A stretch of 64,000 nucleotides of DNA from Campylobacter sp. CNRCH_2014_0184h (GTDB lineage: Bacteria; Campylobacterota; Campylobacteria; Campylobacterales; Campylobacteraceae), in the NCBI RefSeq assembly GCF_025772985.1, contig NZ_JAKMTB010000006.1:1-64000 (forward strand), given 5' to 3'. This document shows positions 35,264 through 46,154 of this stretch, in pieces. The notes below the pieces were generated by a model. That model saw nothing but the letters and a program-made list of their open reading frames with translations, was not told where the DNA came from and ran no database searches. Positions within the stretch are counted from its first letter, which is position 1. Every line of letters begins with the position of its first letter. The translations under genes were made by a program, and so were the position numbers.

Positions 35264-35752
35264 ATGTCAAATATAGCTTTTTTAGATCATCAACAAAGCT
35301 TGGGTTTAAAATACACCGATATTTGTCAAAATATCTTTGAAAGAGAAATTTTTACACATATGTTTTTAGAGTGTATAAGCTATCTTTTATTAGAAAATAA
35401 AGCTAAATTAAAATACTTAAAAATTATTAATTCAAAAGAAGAATTTATCGTTGAATTTAAAATCAACAATCAAAAAAAATCATTTATTATCAATGATAAA
35501 AAAATACTAAATGCAGAATTTAGTGCAAAAAGAATAACTCAAGATGAGTATGAAAGAGAAATCGCTAGAATTTATCAAATAGAAAGATATTTAAAAACAC
35601 AAAGCAATCTTCAAAATTTTTCTAGCGAAATTAACACTACCATGAAAAATCTTTTTAAAGATATGGATGAGTTTAAAAACTATATCGATATGCTTGAAGC
35701 AAAAGAAAACACTCACAATCACTACTTATCAAAAATTTATAATATAGCTTAA
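35264..35752 (+). CDS. Hypothetical protein near flagellar genes
   Basis: 162 residues from ATG 35264 (MSNIAFLDHQQSLGLKYTD), chosen because AAAAGGA precedes it; the frame is open to 35246, where the ATG lies inside a hairpin. It is a soluble, helical protein with no signal peptide; no family is recognised. It lies between fliI and the YjfB-like gene, so a motility link is possible but only by position. Confidence 0.75.
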   Translation: MSNIAFLDHQQSLGLKYTDICQNIFEREIFTHMFLECISYLLLENKAKLKYLKIINSKEEFIVEFKINNQKKSFIINDKKILNAEFSAKRITQDEYEREIARIYQIERYLKTQSNLQNFSSEINTTMKNLFKDMDEFKNYIDMLEAKENTHNHYLSKIYNIA

Positions 35753-35805
35753 TATTAACCAAACTTTGCCGATAATACTACTAATCCAAACAAAAGGAGT
35801 ATGTT

Positions 35806-35985
35806 ATGGGCGAAGTTACTAACAACCAAGCAAGTTTAATGCTTAACATTGCAACTACTATGATGAAAAAAACCATAGAAGCCAATGAAAATGCAGTAAT
35901 GCAAGTACTTGAAGGCGTAAATGCAAACCCTGCTCCAACTACTACTCCTAGCACTAGTTCAGGATTGCTTGACATTTACGCTTAA
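35806..35985 (+). CDS. YjfB-like putative motility protein
   Basis: A 59-residue protein starting at ATG 35806, with AAAAGGAG six bases upstream. It begins MGEVTNNQASLMLNIATTM, with a helix through MKKTIEANENAVMQVLEGVN and a Pro/Thr/Ser-rich end. Size, helix and the K-x-IEANE-AV-QVL pattern match the YjfB family of putative motility proteins. It is easily missed because a longer antisense ORF covers it. Its location near fliI supports the flagellar link. Confidence 0.7.
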   Translation: MGEVTNNQASLMLNIATTMMKKTIEANENAVMQVLEGVNANPAPTTTPSTSSGLLDIYA

Positions 35986-36062
35986 TTTTTCTCTTCGATT
36001 CAAAAATTTTGGCATAGCTTTTGCTTTTTTAAGGCTAAGCAATATTTTTGAAGAGAAGAGTT

Positions 36063-37208
36063 ATGTTTGTAAATTCTAATGTCAATCCGTATCAGAATTT
36101 TGCAAATTATCCTTTTGCAAAGACTGGACACGCGGAAGAAAAAAAAGAAAATACCAATATTAAAAGTGATTTACTTGATATAAAAGGTTCTAATTTAGAT
36201 TATGAAGTAAGCTATGCAAGCGAGTTTGGTTTTAGAATCAATGAGCAAGGTTTTTTTGAAAAAGATCTTAATAAAACGGCTGCTTTGCCTCTTGATTATG
36301 ATATTAATATAAAAAGCATAAGAGAAATTTCAAAACAACTTATAAAGCTTGATGAAAATTTAAACTATAACAAAATAGACTTACCAAGACTTTTAAACAC
36401 TTATCATAATACACTAAAAACCATCAATCATGAATTTCAAAAAAATGATAATAGTTTTTTAAGTAAAGCACAAATTTCAGAATTAAATCAAGGTTATAGC
36501 TATACTTATGAAGGAAAAATTTTAAAAGTTTATGAAAATGCCAAAAGTTTACAAAATGCAAAAGAAGCAAATAAAAATCTAAATACCTTAATGCTTGATA
36601 ACAAAATAGGAGACTTTGCATTCAATGCGAGCATTGAAAACACGGCTAGTAATCCTATCATAAGACCTTATCTAAACCGACAAGGCGAAGTTTCTAAAAG
36701 TGGATTATTGCTTAATTATATTTATCATGATTTAAAAGAACAAAATAATCAAAAGGCTAATTTCTTTTTAACTCCTATTGAGTTAGATATGTCTTCTAAT
36801 GTAAATTTTCAAAAACTCATGAGAGGTCAAATGAGTATGCAAGATTATCTAAGTGAAAGCAATAAAGAAAAAATGAGTTTTGATTTATATTTATATATCA
36901 ATGGAGTAGATAAAAACAACACCACAGAAGATAAACTTTCAGTTTTCTTTCAACAATACATCAACTATCAACACAGTATCAACATGCAAGAATTTGCTAA
37001 TTCAAGTTCTATTTATAGTCTTTATAGTGAGCAAATTAGCAAAGATTTTGAAGCTTTAAAAAAAGAGTTTAATCAAAATGATTCTAATATCGATCTTGAA
37101 AAAATTAATACTCAAAAAGAACTTTTAGATACCCAATTTTTAGAAAATCGCAAAAGACAAGCAAGCATTAATAAAATTTTACACTCATATTTAAATGCAA
37201 TGGCTTAA
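36063..37208 (+). CDS. Hypothetical protein, 381 residues
   Basis: I take ATG 36063 (MFVNSNVNPYQNFANYPFAK) with GAAGAGA upstream; the in-frame TTG at 36048 is less likely. It is Asn/Lys-rich with no signal peptide or membrane helix and a helical C-terminal half. The N-terminal part resembles the extended, disordered starts of flagellar accessory proteins, but I recognise no domain. It follows the YjfB-like gene closely and ends at an inverted repeat. Confidence 0.75.
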   Translation: MFVNSNVNPYQNFANYPFAKTGHAEEKKENTNIKSDLLDIKGSNLDYEVSYASEFGFRINEQGFFEKDLNKTAALPLDYDINIKSIREISKQLIKLDENLNYNKIDLPRLLNTYHNTLKTINHEFQKNDNSFLSKAQISELNQGYSYTYEGKILKVYENAKSLQNAKEANKNLNTLMLDNKIGDFAFNASIENTASNPIIRPYLNRQGEVSKSGLLLNYIYHDLKEQNNQKANFFLTPIELDMSSNVNFQKLMRGQMSMQDYLSESNKEKMSFDLYLYINGVDKNNTTEDKLSVFFQQYINYQHSINMQEFANSSSIYSLYSEQISKDFEALKKEFNQNDSNIDLEKINTQKELLDTQFLENRKRQASINKILHSYLNAMA

Positions 37209-37245
37209 CTTGTGCTAAAATAATAAAAAATTTTACACAAGTTAA
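37205..37245 (+). terminator. Inverted repeat after the 381-residue gene
   Basis: TTAACTTGTG (37205-37214) pairs with CACAAGTTAA (37236-37245), a 10-bp stem with a 21-base loop. The T run after it is weak, so termination is only probable. Confidence 0.45.
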
Positions 37246-37258
37246 ATCCATTTAGTTT

Positions 37259-37276
37259 AATGTTAAATTTAACATT
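37259..37276. promoter_or_regulatory. 18-bp perfect palindrome upstream of nifS
   Basis: AATGTTAAATTTAACATT is perfectly palindromic. It lies about 56 bp before nifS and just upstream of a TATATT -10-like box (about 37283-37288), so a bound dimer would cover the -35 region. It is a candidate operator for control of iron-sulfur biogenesis. The regulator is not known. Confidence 0.5.
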
Positions 37277-37318
37277 TTAGTGTATATTAACAAAAAAGAT
37301 AAAAATTATCCTAATTAA

Positions 37319-38509
<1,191 letters not shown>

Positions 38510-38519
38510 AGGATAAAAA

Positions 38520-39491
38520 ATGGCAAAGAATAATTTAATTGGCGGATCAATTTGGGATGAGTATTCTCAAAAAGTACAAGATAGAATGAATAACCCTCAA
38601 CATATGGGCGAATTCACACAAGAAGATGCACAAAAAGCAAATGCAAAACTTATTGTTGCAGATTTTGGAGCTGAAAGCTGTGGTGATGCAGTTAGACTTT
38701 ATTGGTTGGTAGATGAAAAAACTGATAAAATCATTGATGCTAAATTTAAAAGTTTTGGCTGTGGTACAGCAATAGCAAGTAGTGATACTATGGTTGATCT
38801 TTGTATAGGTAAAACCGTAGATGAGGCTGTAAAAATTACAAATTTAGATGTTGAATTTGCTATGAGAGATAACCCTGAAACTCCTGCAGTTCCACCGCAA
38901 AAAATGCACTGCTCAGTTATGGCTTATGATGTTATCAAACAAGCTGCGGCGCATTATAAAGGTGTTAATCCTGAGGATTTTGAAGATCAAATCATAGTTT
39001 GTGAGTGTGCTAGAGTAAGCCTTGGAACCATTAAAGAAGTAATTAAACTAAATGATTTACATACAGTAGAAGAAATAACGCAATTTACCAAAGCAGGTGC
39101 TTTTTGTAAATCTTGTGTTAAGCCTGGAGGACATGAGAAAAAAGATTATTATCTTGTAGATATTTTAGCTGAAACTAGGGCTGAAATGGAAAGAGAAAAG
39201 CTAAAAGATCAAAGTAAAACAGATATTGCTTTTGATGATATGACCATGGTTAAACAACTAAAAGCAGTAGAGGCTGTTTTAGATAGCGATGTGCGTCCTA
39301 TGCTACATGGTGATGGTGGAGATTTAGAAGTAATTGATATCCAAAAAAGTGACAATAAAAATATAGATATATATATACGTTATCTTGGAGCATGTAGCGG
39401 CTGTTCAAGTGGGAGTGGTGCAACCTTATATGCTATAGAAAATATCTTACAAGAAGAACTTAGTCCAAATATACGCGTTATACCTGTTTAA
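38520..39491 (+). CDS. nifU: Fe-S cluster scaffold NifU
   Basis: A 323-residue three-domain scaffold. An IscU-like domain (1-130; LIVADFGAESCGDAVRLYWL, KSFGCGTAIASSDTM, MHCSVMAYDVI) is followed by a central Cys-rich BFD-type domain (about 155-205; VCECARVSLGTIKEVI, CKSCVKPGG). The C-terminal NifU domain (about 245-323) has the ACSGCSS CxxC motif. It receives sulfur from NifS and passes clusters on. It is followed by a 10-bp hairpin. Confidence 0.97.
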   Translation: MAKNNLIGGSIWDEYSQKVQDRMNNPQHMGEFTQEDAQKANAKLIVADFGAESCGDAVRLYWLVDEKTDKIIDAKFKSFGCGTAIASSDTMVDLCIGKTVDEAVKITNLDVEFAMRDNPETPAVPPQKMHCSVMAYDVIKQAAAHYKGVNPEDFEDQIIVCECARVSLGTIKEVIKLNDLHTVEEITQFTKAGAFCKSCVKPGGHEKKDYYLVDILAETRAEMEREKLKDQSKTDIAFDDMTMVKQLKAVEAVLDSDVRPMLHGDGGDLEVIDIQKSDNKNIDIYIRYLGACSGCSSGSGATLYAIENILQEELSPNIRVIPV

Positions 39492-39510
39492 GCAGTTTTT
39501 CTGCTTAAAC
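39486..39510 (+). terminator. Terminator-like hairpin after nifU
   Basis: GTTTAAGCAG and CTGCTTAAAC form a perfect 10-bp stem with a five-T loop, overlapping the end of nifU, followed by TTTAAATTT. Confidence 0.6.
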
Positions 39511-39572
39511 TTTAAATTTCAAGCCTTTTTATGTTAAAATAACACGTTAATAAAAATTTAAAAAGGCTATTT

Positions 39573-40733
39573 ATGCAAAGACTTCAAACCTTTGTTAAAA
39601 GTGAAACTTTTCCTGGTGTTTTACTAATATTTTTTACCGTACTTGCACTCATTTTACAAAATAGTTCTTTAACGGATCAATATACTAACTTTTTAAATAT
39701 TCCTTTTGGCTTTCAAGCTGGAAGTTTAGAAATTTTCAAACCTTTACTTTTATGGATTAATGATGGACTTATTGCAATCTTTTTCTTTGCCATAGGACTT
39801 GAATTAAAATATGAAGTAACAAGAGGGCAACTCAATAGTATAAAGGCTATGTCTTTACCTGTATTTGCTGCACTTGGCGGTATGATAGTGCCTGCTTTGA
39901 TTTTTGCGTTTTTTAACTATAAGGATCCTTTTGCTTTGCAAGGTTGGGCTATACCAACGGCTACTGATGTAGCTTTTGCGGTTGGTATTTTAATGCTTTT
40001 AGGCAAAAGAGTACCTACTTCTTTAAAATTATTCTTACTTTCTTTAGCTATTTTTGATGATTTAGGCGCGATTATTGTGATTGCTTTATTTTATACAAGT
40101 GAGCTTTCAGTTTTTGCTATGATTGCTGCTTTGGTGTGTATTTTAGCACTTTATTTGCTAAATCATTTCCACGTTACCAAAAAATCTTTTTATATCATCA
40201 TAGCTATAGTATTTTGGATAAGCATGTTAAAAAGTGGGGTGCATGCAACTTTGGCAGGTGTGATTACTGCTTTATTTATACCACTTCAAACAAAAAGCGG
40301 TGAGTCTTTCTTAAAAGAAATAGAACATGATTTAGCACCCTGGGTAAGTTATTTCATCTTACCTATTTTTGCTTTTGCAAATGCGGGAGTTGATTTAAAA
40401 GATATGGATCCAAGTTTTATGTTTTCTTCGGTTAGCTTAGGTATTATTTTAGGATTATTTTTAGGAAAACAAATTGGAGTATTTTTATTTTCATATATTA
40501 GTATAAAACTAGGGCTAGCAAAACTTCCACAAAATGTTAATTTCAAACAACTTTACGGGGTTTGTATACTCACAGGTATAGGTTTTACTATGAGCTTTTT
40601 TATAGATGGCCTAGCTTATCAAAATAGTGATATTTTTGCATATTCAGACAAACTTGCAATTTTAGTAGCTTCATTATTAAGCGCTATAGTTGGATATGTT
40701 TACTTAAAACTTATTTATAGTTTTAAAAAATGA
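39573..40733 (+). CDS. nhaA: Na+/H+ antiporter NhaA, first copy
   Basis: A 386-residue membrane antiporter with about 12 helices. Family motifs: [17 protein letters not shown] (residues 63-79), the helix break [15 protein letters not shown], and the ion-binding Asp pair in [13 protein letters not shown]. It expels Na+ in exchange for H+ and protects against salt and high pH. The ATG of the second copy overlaps its end (ATGA), so the two are coupled. Confidence 0.96.
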   Translation: MQRLQTFVKSETFPGVLLIFFTVLALILQNSSLTDQYTNFLNIPFGFQAGSLEIFKPLLLWINDGLIAIFFFAIGLELKYEVTRGQLNSIKAMSLPVFAALGGMIVPALIFAFFNYKDPFALQGWAIPTATDVAFAVGILMLLGKRVPTSLKLFLLSLAIFDDLGAIIVIALFYTSELSVFAMIAALVCILALYLLNHFHVTKKSFYIIIAIVFWISMLKSGVHATLAGVITALFIPLQTKSGESFLKEIEHDLAPWVSYFILPIFAFANAGVDLKDMDPSFMFSSVSLGIILGLFLGKQIGVFLFSYISIKLGLAKLPQNVNFKQLYGVCILTGIGFTMSFFIDGLAYQNSDIFAYSDKLAILVASLLSAIVGYVYLKLIYSFKK

Positions 40734-41884
40734 AATTAAGAAGCTTCCAAAACTTTTTATCACTTGAAATTTTAGGAGGATTGTTGCTTTTATTAGCAAC
40801 GATCTTTGCCTTGCTACTTAAAAATAGTCCTTATGGACAACACTATATGGATTTTTTAAGTGTAGAAATGGGTGTAAAAGTAGGTGCTTGGGAACTTTTT
40901 AAGCCTTCTTTATTGTGGATTAATGATGGTCTTATTGCAATCTTTTTCTTTGCCATAGGACTTGAATTAAAAAAAGAATTTGTTCAAGGAGAGTTTAAAA
41001 CTCTTAGTAATATTACCCTACCCTTAATGGCTGCTATAGGCGGTATAGTTGCGCCTGCTTTGATATTTTGTGCTATCAATTTTAACGATGCTTATGTTTT
41101 AAAAGGTTGGGCTATACCAACGGCAACTGATACTGCATTTGCTCTAGTTATACTTACAATGCTAAAACAACGCATACCAAGTTCTTTAAAAATATTCTTA
41201 GTATCTTTAGCGATTTTTGATGATGTAGGAGCTATTTTAATCATTGCTATTTTTTATACAGGAGAGCTTTCAACTTTAGCCTTTTTTGTTGCCTTTTGCT
41301 GTATTGTGGGTCTATTTTTACTTAATCGCTTGGGTAATGAAAGAAAATCATTTTATTATATACTTGGAGCATTACTTTGGCTTAGTGTATTAAAAAGTGG
41401 AGTGCATGCAACTTTAGCAGGTATTATCACAGCTTTATTTATACCTGTATATACAAAAAACAACCATGCTTTATTAGAAGAAATCGAGCATGGTTTAAAA
41501 TTTTGGATAGCTTTTATAATACTACCACTTTTTGCTTTTGCCAATGCAGGGGTTGATCTTTCAAAAATTGAAGCTCATATGCTATTTAGCGGTGTAAGTG
41601 TAGGGATTTTCTTGGGCTTATTTGTTGGAAAACAACTAGGTGTATTTGGCTTTGCTTATATGGCAATTAAACTTAAACTTGCAAAACTACCAAAAGATGC
41701 TAATTTTAAACAACTCTATGGAGTTTGTATACTCACAGGCATAGGTTTTACCATGAGCTTTTTTATAGACGCCCTTGCCTATGAAGTAAGTGATATATTT
41801 AATTTTGTGGATAATTTTGCTATTTTACTAGCTTCCTTAGCTTCAGGTGTATTTGGCTATTTTTATCTGCGCTTTGTAAAATAA
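40730..41884 (+). CDS. nhaA: Na+/H+ antiporter NhaA, second copy
   Basis: A 384-residue paralogue of the gene before it. Shared motifs are nearly identical ([48 protein letters not shown]), consistent with a tandem duplication. Tandem copies may differ in pH range or ion preference or may work together. Ends just before tRNA-Glu. Confidence 0.96.
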   Translation: MKLRSFQNFLSLEILGGLLLLLATIFALLLKNSPYGQHYMDFLSVEMGVKVGAWELFKPSLLWINDGLIAIFFFAIGLELKKEFVQGEFKTLSNITLPLMAAIGGIVAPALIFCAINFNDAYVLKGWAIPTATDTAFALVILTMLKQRIPSSLKIFLVSLAIFDDVGAILIIAIFYTGELSTLAFFVAFCCIVGLFLLNRLGNERKSFYYILGALLWLSVLKSGVHATLAGIITALFIPVYTKNNHALLEEIEHGLKFWIAFIILPLFAFANAGVDLSKIEAHMLFSGVSVGIFLGLFVGKQLGVFGFAYMAIKLKLAKLPKDANFKQLYGVCILTGIGFTMSFFIDALAYEVSDIFNFVDNFAILLASLASGVFGYFYLRFVK

Positions 41885-41937
41885 TTAAGTTTTTTTTAAA
41901 TTAAATAAGATATAATTTCATTTCTTATTTAATATTT

Positions 41938-42012
41938 GGCCCATTCGTCTAGCGGTTAGGACATCGCCCTTTCACGGCGGTAACACGAGTTCGAGTCTCG
42001 TATGGGTCACCA
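41938..42012 (+). tRNA. tRNA-Glu (anticodon TTC)
   Basis: 75 nt with encoded CCA; acceptor GGCCCAT/ATGGGTC with one G-T pair; anticodon loop CTTTCAC. A solo gene after nhaA. TATAAT at 41911-41916 is its probable -10 box. Confidence 0.96.
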
Positions 42013-42123
42013 CTTTTAACTTCTAATTACAAAAATATTAAAAATAGTAATTTTCCATAACTAAGCTTAATTTATAATCAATACATCAAATAAATATTCT
42101 AAAAGTAAAAAATATAAATAAAT

Positions 42124-42210
42124 TTACCTACTGACAAGCTTGTAAGATTTTATGAAAATACTATGGATAATAAGGCTTATCCTTTAAGAATTTATAAGAT
42201 AGAATTTTAA
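42124..42210 (+). pseudogene. C-terminal gene remnant after tRNA-Glu
   Basis: An open stretch with no start codon reads LPTDKLVRFYENTMDNKAYP and ends KIEF plus TAA at 42210. Composition is coding-like, but no gene body precedes it. It may be the tail of a gene lost in an earlier insertion or deletion beside the tRNA. Family not recognised. Confidence 0.4.
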
Positions 42211-42833
42211 CTTTCTTTATTTTCTCCATCTTTAAAAGAAAATATAGGCAAACTTAAACCATAATATATAGCCAAAAGTCTTGCTATGGTTCCTACAATC
42301 AATGAAGCAAGAATTACCCATAACTCATCTACGCCCAAAATATACAATATATAATACAAAGCCCCTGTTAATATAGCAACACCCGCATAAATTTCTTTTT
42401 GAAATACAAGTGGTATCCTAGCACACAATATATCTCTTAATATCCCACCAAATACACCAGTAATTACAGCTGAACTCACAGCCACTATAAAACCATACCC
42501 CATTTGTATTGCAATTTGTGCACCTAAAACACTAAAAACAACCAAACCTATAGCATCTAAAATCAAAAAAAGTTTTTCAAGCCTTATAACATATTTGGCA
42601 ATTTTTGTTGTAATCATAGCTGCAACACAAATTAAAATCACATACTCAGGAGTTTTAATCCAAGTTAGCGGATGATGATCAAGCAAAATATCTCTAATAG
42701 AACCTCCGCCAATAGCTGTTACCAAAGCTATAAATATCACTCCAAAAAGATCCATTTTATGTCTTCCCGCAGCAATAGCTCCTGTCATTGCATCAACAGT
42801 AATTCCGATAATATAAAGTATAGTTAAAAGCAT
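42207..42833 (-). CDS. TRIC/UPF0126-family membrane protein
   Basis: A 208-residue protein with about seven membrane helices in two similar halves. Repeated motifs [10 protein letters not shown] near residue 43 and [16 protein letters not shown] near 129, with GA-A-GR-K near 21, are those of prokaryotic trimeric intracellular cation (TRIC) channels (YicG-like). A role in K+ or osmotic balance is inferred from the family. Confidence 0.88.
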   Translation of the reverse strand: MLLTILYIIGITVDAMTGAIAAGRHKMDLFGVIFIALVTAIGGGSIRDILLDHHPLTWIKTPEYVILICVAAMITTKIAKYVIRLEKLFLILDAIGLVVFSVLGAQIAIQMGYGFIVAVSSAVITGVFGGILRDILCARIPLVFQKEIYAGVAILTGALYYILYILGVDELWVILASLIVGTIARLLAIYYGLSLPIFSFKDGENKES

Positions 42834-42849
42834 AAATGAGTTTTCAAAA

Positions 42850-42871
42850 AACCCTTGTTAAAACAAGGGTT
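42850..42871 (-). terminator. Intrinsic terminator after the Cj0069-family gene
   Basis: AACCCTTGTT (42850-42859) pairs with AACAAGGGTT (42862-42871) over 10 bp, followed on the minus strand by TTTTTTG. It overlaps the end of the gene it terminates. Confidence 0.75.
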
Positions 42872-43913
42872 AATTTTTACTTACAATATCAATGATATTT
42901 TGAGCTACTTTTTTAGCAATAGGATCAACAAATTCAGCAGGAGAGGTAAATCCTACACAAGAGCAGTTAATCTCACCTAAAACATATTTATCTTTACCAT
43001 TTTCATCTGTATCTAAGATAAAATCAGCAGTCCAAATCAAAGGAATATCGTAATTTCCAAGTTTTGAGCGAATTTCCGGCAATGTTGCTAAAAACCAATC
43101 TACTAATTCTTGCCAATCTTTTGGCTCATCATATCTATATTTTGCACCTGAAAAAAGTGTAGCAGAGAATGCATCAGCACCTTCTGCAGGCTTTTTATGC
43201 ACTACATAAATTGGAGTATGATAAAGCATTAAAATTCTAATTTCACCTTCTTTAATACGCGGTAAGAAAGTCATATCTACAAGCATACCATTATCACCTA
43301 TAATGTATTGCTCACAAAAGTCCATAAACTCACCAAGTTCTCTTTCTTCTGTGTGATTATCTTTTGCTTCTGTGCATTTGATTTTTGCATTTAATGGCAC
43401 GCTCACAGCCCCTGCTGGCAACTCATCTATCAATCTCACACGCCAAATTCCCTCACCCGTTGAACCACGATTTTGTTTTAAAACCCTCTCACCCTTTGCT
43501 AAAGTTTTTGGGAAACTTTCTTTAAAAGTTTTGATATCATAATACGCATAAGTATCTTCAGGTACTAAAGCCGTTTTATTAAGCTTGGTAAGCGCATCTT
43601 TAGCGCCATATCCTATCATCGCATCAGGATGAGGCATACCTATAACACCATTTGCACAAAGTTTTCTAAGCATATCAAAATACTCGTTTTCTTCTTTTAA
43701 ATTTCCAGGATTAATTCTAGAAACATAAGCATCAGCATTGTTTTTTACATATTCATAAATTTCATCTTTCTTTTCAACTTCAAAAAAGATAACCTCAGCA
43801 TTCCAACCTTGTTCTTTTAAGGCGTTTACCATAGGCATAGTATCTTTTCTGTGGCCATCTTCACCTTTATCGCTACCACCTCTAACTTCAAAAAACACAA
43901 TATTTTTTTTCAT
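42870..43913 (-). CDS. Cj0069-family protein, ATP-grasp-like
   Basis: 347 residues, conserved in campylobacters as the Cj0069 family. The N-terminus (NIVFFEVRGGSDKGEDGHRK) is followed by an ATP-grasp-like core: KGERVLKQNRGSTGEGIW resembles the phosphate loop and YVLGEINCSCVGF the metal-binding end (E-x-N). A carboxylate-amine ligase-type reaction is plausible; substrate unknown. Single-gene unit with its own terminator. Confidence 0.88.
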   Translation of the reverse strand: MKKNIVFFEVRGGSDKGEDGHRKDTMPMVNALKEQGWNAEVIFFEVEKKDEIYEYVKNNADAYVSRINPGNLKEENEYFDMLRKLCANGVIGMPHPDAMIGYGAKDALTKLNKTALVPEDTYAYYDIKTFKESFPKTLAKGERVLKQNRGSTGEGIWRVRLIDELPAGAVSVPLNAKIKCTEAKDNHTEERELGEFMDFCEQYIIGDNGMLVDMTFLPRIKEGEIRILMLYHTPIYVVHKKPAEGADAFSATLFSGAKYRYDEPKDWQELVDWFLATLPEIRSKLGNYDIPLIWTADFILDTDENGKDKYVLGEINCSCVGFTSPAEFVDPIAKKVAQNIIDIVSKN

Positions 43914-43967
43914 ATTTCTCCCTTTTTAAAGATATTTTATCATCATATCTAAATAAGTATTAAATTT

Positions 43968-45056
43968 TTATTTATTTTTTACATAAACTCGTTGTAAATT
44001 TTGCAAATTTGAGCTTGCATTTAAAAGCAAAGTATCAGCCATGCAAATTGCCACCATAGCATTTACCACAACACTACCCCTTATACCCACACAAGGATCA
44101 TGTCTGCCTTTTAACTCGTGTATAATATTTTCTCCTTGAATATTTTGCGTTTGTTGGGGTAAAAATATAGAAGGAGTTGGCTTAAAATATGTTTTTATAT
44201 CAATAAAATCCCCATTAGAAATTCCACCTAAGATCCCACCGCTATGATTGCTTAAAAACACCCCATCTTTTAGCTCATCATTATTTTGACTTCCATACAT
44301 ATAGCTACTTTGAATGCCACTTCCTATTTCTATAGCTTTAACCGCATTAACTCCCATAATTGCATGAGCAAGTTTAGAATCAAGCTTATCATACAAAGGC
44401 TCACCCAAGCCTTTTATAGGGTTTCTCACTCTAGTAAAAACTCTAGCACCTATGCTATTTTTTGCCTTTTTAGCTTTTAAAATTTCATCTTTAAAACTTT
44501 GCTCTAAATTTTTATCTAAAGCATAAACTTCACTATTTTTAGCATAATCAAAATCAAACTCATCATTACTAAGTTTGCTATCAATACTTCCTACTCCAAA
44601 AACCCCACTCATTATCTCTATATCAAATTCTTTTAAAAGCATTTGTGCTACAGCTCCTGCTGCTACTCTTGCTACACTTTCTCTAGCACTAGCTCTTCCA
44701 CCACCTCTATAATCTCTAATGCCATATTTATGATAATAAGTAAAATCAGCATGCGCAGGACGAAATACATCTTTTTCATAATCTTTTGAGCGTGTATTTT
44801 CATTATACACCAAAACACTTATAGGAGTTCCTGTTGTATAACCCTCAAAAACCCCACTTAAAACTTGAGCTTTATCTTCTTCTTTTCTAGGGGTACTAAA
44901 TTTATTTTGACCAGGTTTTCTTTTATCTAGCATTTCTTGTAAAAAATCAAAATCAAACTTCACCCCTGCTGGCATACCATCTATTATACAACCTATAGCT
45001 TGACCATGGGATTCACCAAAGCTTGTAAATTTAAATCTTACTCCAAAGCTATTCAT
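43968..45056 (-). CDS. aroC: Chorismate synthase
   Basis: A 362-residue FMN-dependent enzyme that converts EPSP to chorismate, the last shikimate step. Signatures: [20 protein letters not shown] near the start, [20 protein letters not shown] in the middle and [14 protein letters not shown] near the end. The ATG overlaps rnc by four bases. Confidence 0.97.
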   Translation of the reverse strand: MNSFGVRFKFTSFGESHGQAIGCIIDGMPAGVKFDFDFLQEMLDKRKPGQNKFSTPRKEEDKAQVLSGVFEGYTTGTPISVLVYNENTRSKDYEKDVFRPAHADFTYYHKYGIRDYRGGGRASARESVARVAAGAVAQMLLKEFDIEIMSGVFGVGSIDSKLSNDEFDFDYAKNSEVYALDKNLEQSFKDEILKAKKAKNSIGARVFTRVRNPIKGLGEPLYDKLDSKLAHAIMGVNAVKAIEIGSGIQSSYMYGSQNNDELKDGVFLSNHSGGILGGISNGDFIDIKTYFKPTPSIFLPQQTQNIQGENIIHELKGRHDPCVGIRGSVVVNAMVAICMADTLLLNASSNLQNLQRVYVKNK

Positions 45057-45721
45057 AGTTTTCCTAATTTCTCAAGTGCGATTTTAGCACATTGTTGTTG
45101 GGCTTCTTTTTTACTACCTGCTGTAGATCTTGCTACTTCTATGCCTTGAATTTTCACTGCGATTTCAAATTGCTTTTTATGATCAGGCCCAAAAGCCTTT
45201 ACTACAATATACTCAGGTGTGCCTGCCATATTTGCCTGCGTAATTTCTTGTAATCTTGTTTTATAGTCTTTAAACAAACTTTGTGTGTCAATATGCGGAT
45301 AAACTTCATTAAGTAAGTTTAATGCTATATTTTTAGTTTTTTCAAAACCTATTTCTAAATACAAAGCCCCCATTAGTGCTTCAAAAGCATCAGAAAGTAT
45401 GGAAGGTTTATTGCGTCCATCGTTATTTTCTTCTGCGATAGACATAAAAATACATGCTCCAAGATCAAGTTTTTGCGCTAAAGTTGCAAAAGATTTTTCA
45501 TTCACCAAAGCTGCTCTAAGTTTAGAAAGATTTCCTTCTGAGTCTTTTTGAAATTTAAAAAACAAAAACTCCCCTACCACTAAATCCATCACAGCATCAC
45601 CTAAAAACTCTAATCTTTCGTTATTATAAGGCTTTTTATAGCTTTTATGCGTCAAAGCTTCGATAAGCAATTGCTCATTTTTAAAATGATAATTTAATCT
45701 TTCTTGGAGTTTTTTAAGCAT
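45053..45721 (-). CDS. rnc: Ribonuclease III
   Basis: A 222-residue dsRNA endonuclease. The RNase III domain (1-145) contains the signature [16 protein letters not shown] and the second acidic site [14 protein letters not shown]. The dsRNA-binding domain (about 150-222) ends [19 protein letters not shown]. It processes rRNA and other duplex RNAs. Overlaps rnhA by eight bases and aroC by four. Confidence 0.97.
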   Translation of the reverse strand: MLKKLQERLNYHFKNEQLLIEALTHKSYKKPYNNERLEFLGDAVMDLVVGEFLFFKFQKDSEGNLSKLRAALVNEKSFATLAQKLDLGACIFMSIAEENNDGRNKPSILSDAFEALMGALYLEIGFEKTKNIALNLLNEVYPHIDTQSLFKDYKTRLQEITQANMAGTPEYIVVKAFGPDHKKQFEIAVKIQGIEVARSTAGSKKEAQQQCAKIALEKLGKL

Positions 45722-46154
45722 TTATTGACCTTTCTTCTTGGAGCTTTAAGGCTGCATTTCTTGCTAGCTCATCACAACGCTCATTTAATTCATGGCCATT
45801 GTGTGCTTTGATCCAAAAAGCAGTTATTTTATGATCTTTAGCTACATTTAAATACTCTTTCCAAAGATCAATATTTTTTTTACCCTTAAAATCTTTTTTT
45901 ACCCAACCTTCAAGCCATTCATTAATACTTTGTACCATTAAATTTGAATCTGTGTATAACTTTACCTCACATGGTTCTTTTAAAGCTTTTAAAGCCTCTA
46001 TAATAGCCATTAATTCCATACGGTTGTTTGTTGTATTCTCACACGCCCCACTTTGTTCTTTTTGATGATTTTTATAAGTTAAAACATAAGCCCACCCTCC
46101 AAAGCCAGGGTTGTTTAAACACGAGCCGTCTGTATAAATTTCAATATTTTTCAA
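45714..46154 (-). CDS. rnhA: Ribonuclease HI
   Basis: A 146-residue enzyme degrading RNA in RNA-DNA hybrids. Catalytic residues: Asp in [12 protein letters not shown], Glu in [10 protein letters not shown], Asp in [12 protein letters not shown] and the C-terminal Asp in [21 protein letters not shown] carries the His loop. Four-base overlap with the upstream TPR gene. Confidence 0.96.
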   Translation of the reverse strand: MKNIEIYTDGSCLNNPGFGGWAYVLTYKNHQKEQSGACENTTNNRMELMAIIEALKALKEPCEVKLYTDSNLMVQSINEWLEGWVKKDFKGKKNIDLWKEYLNVAKDHKITAFWIKAHNGHELNERCDELARNAALKLQEERSINA

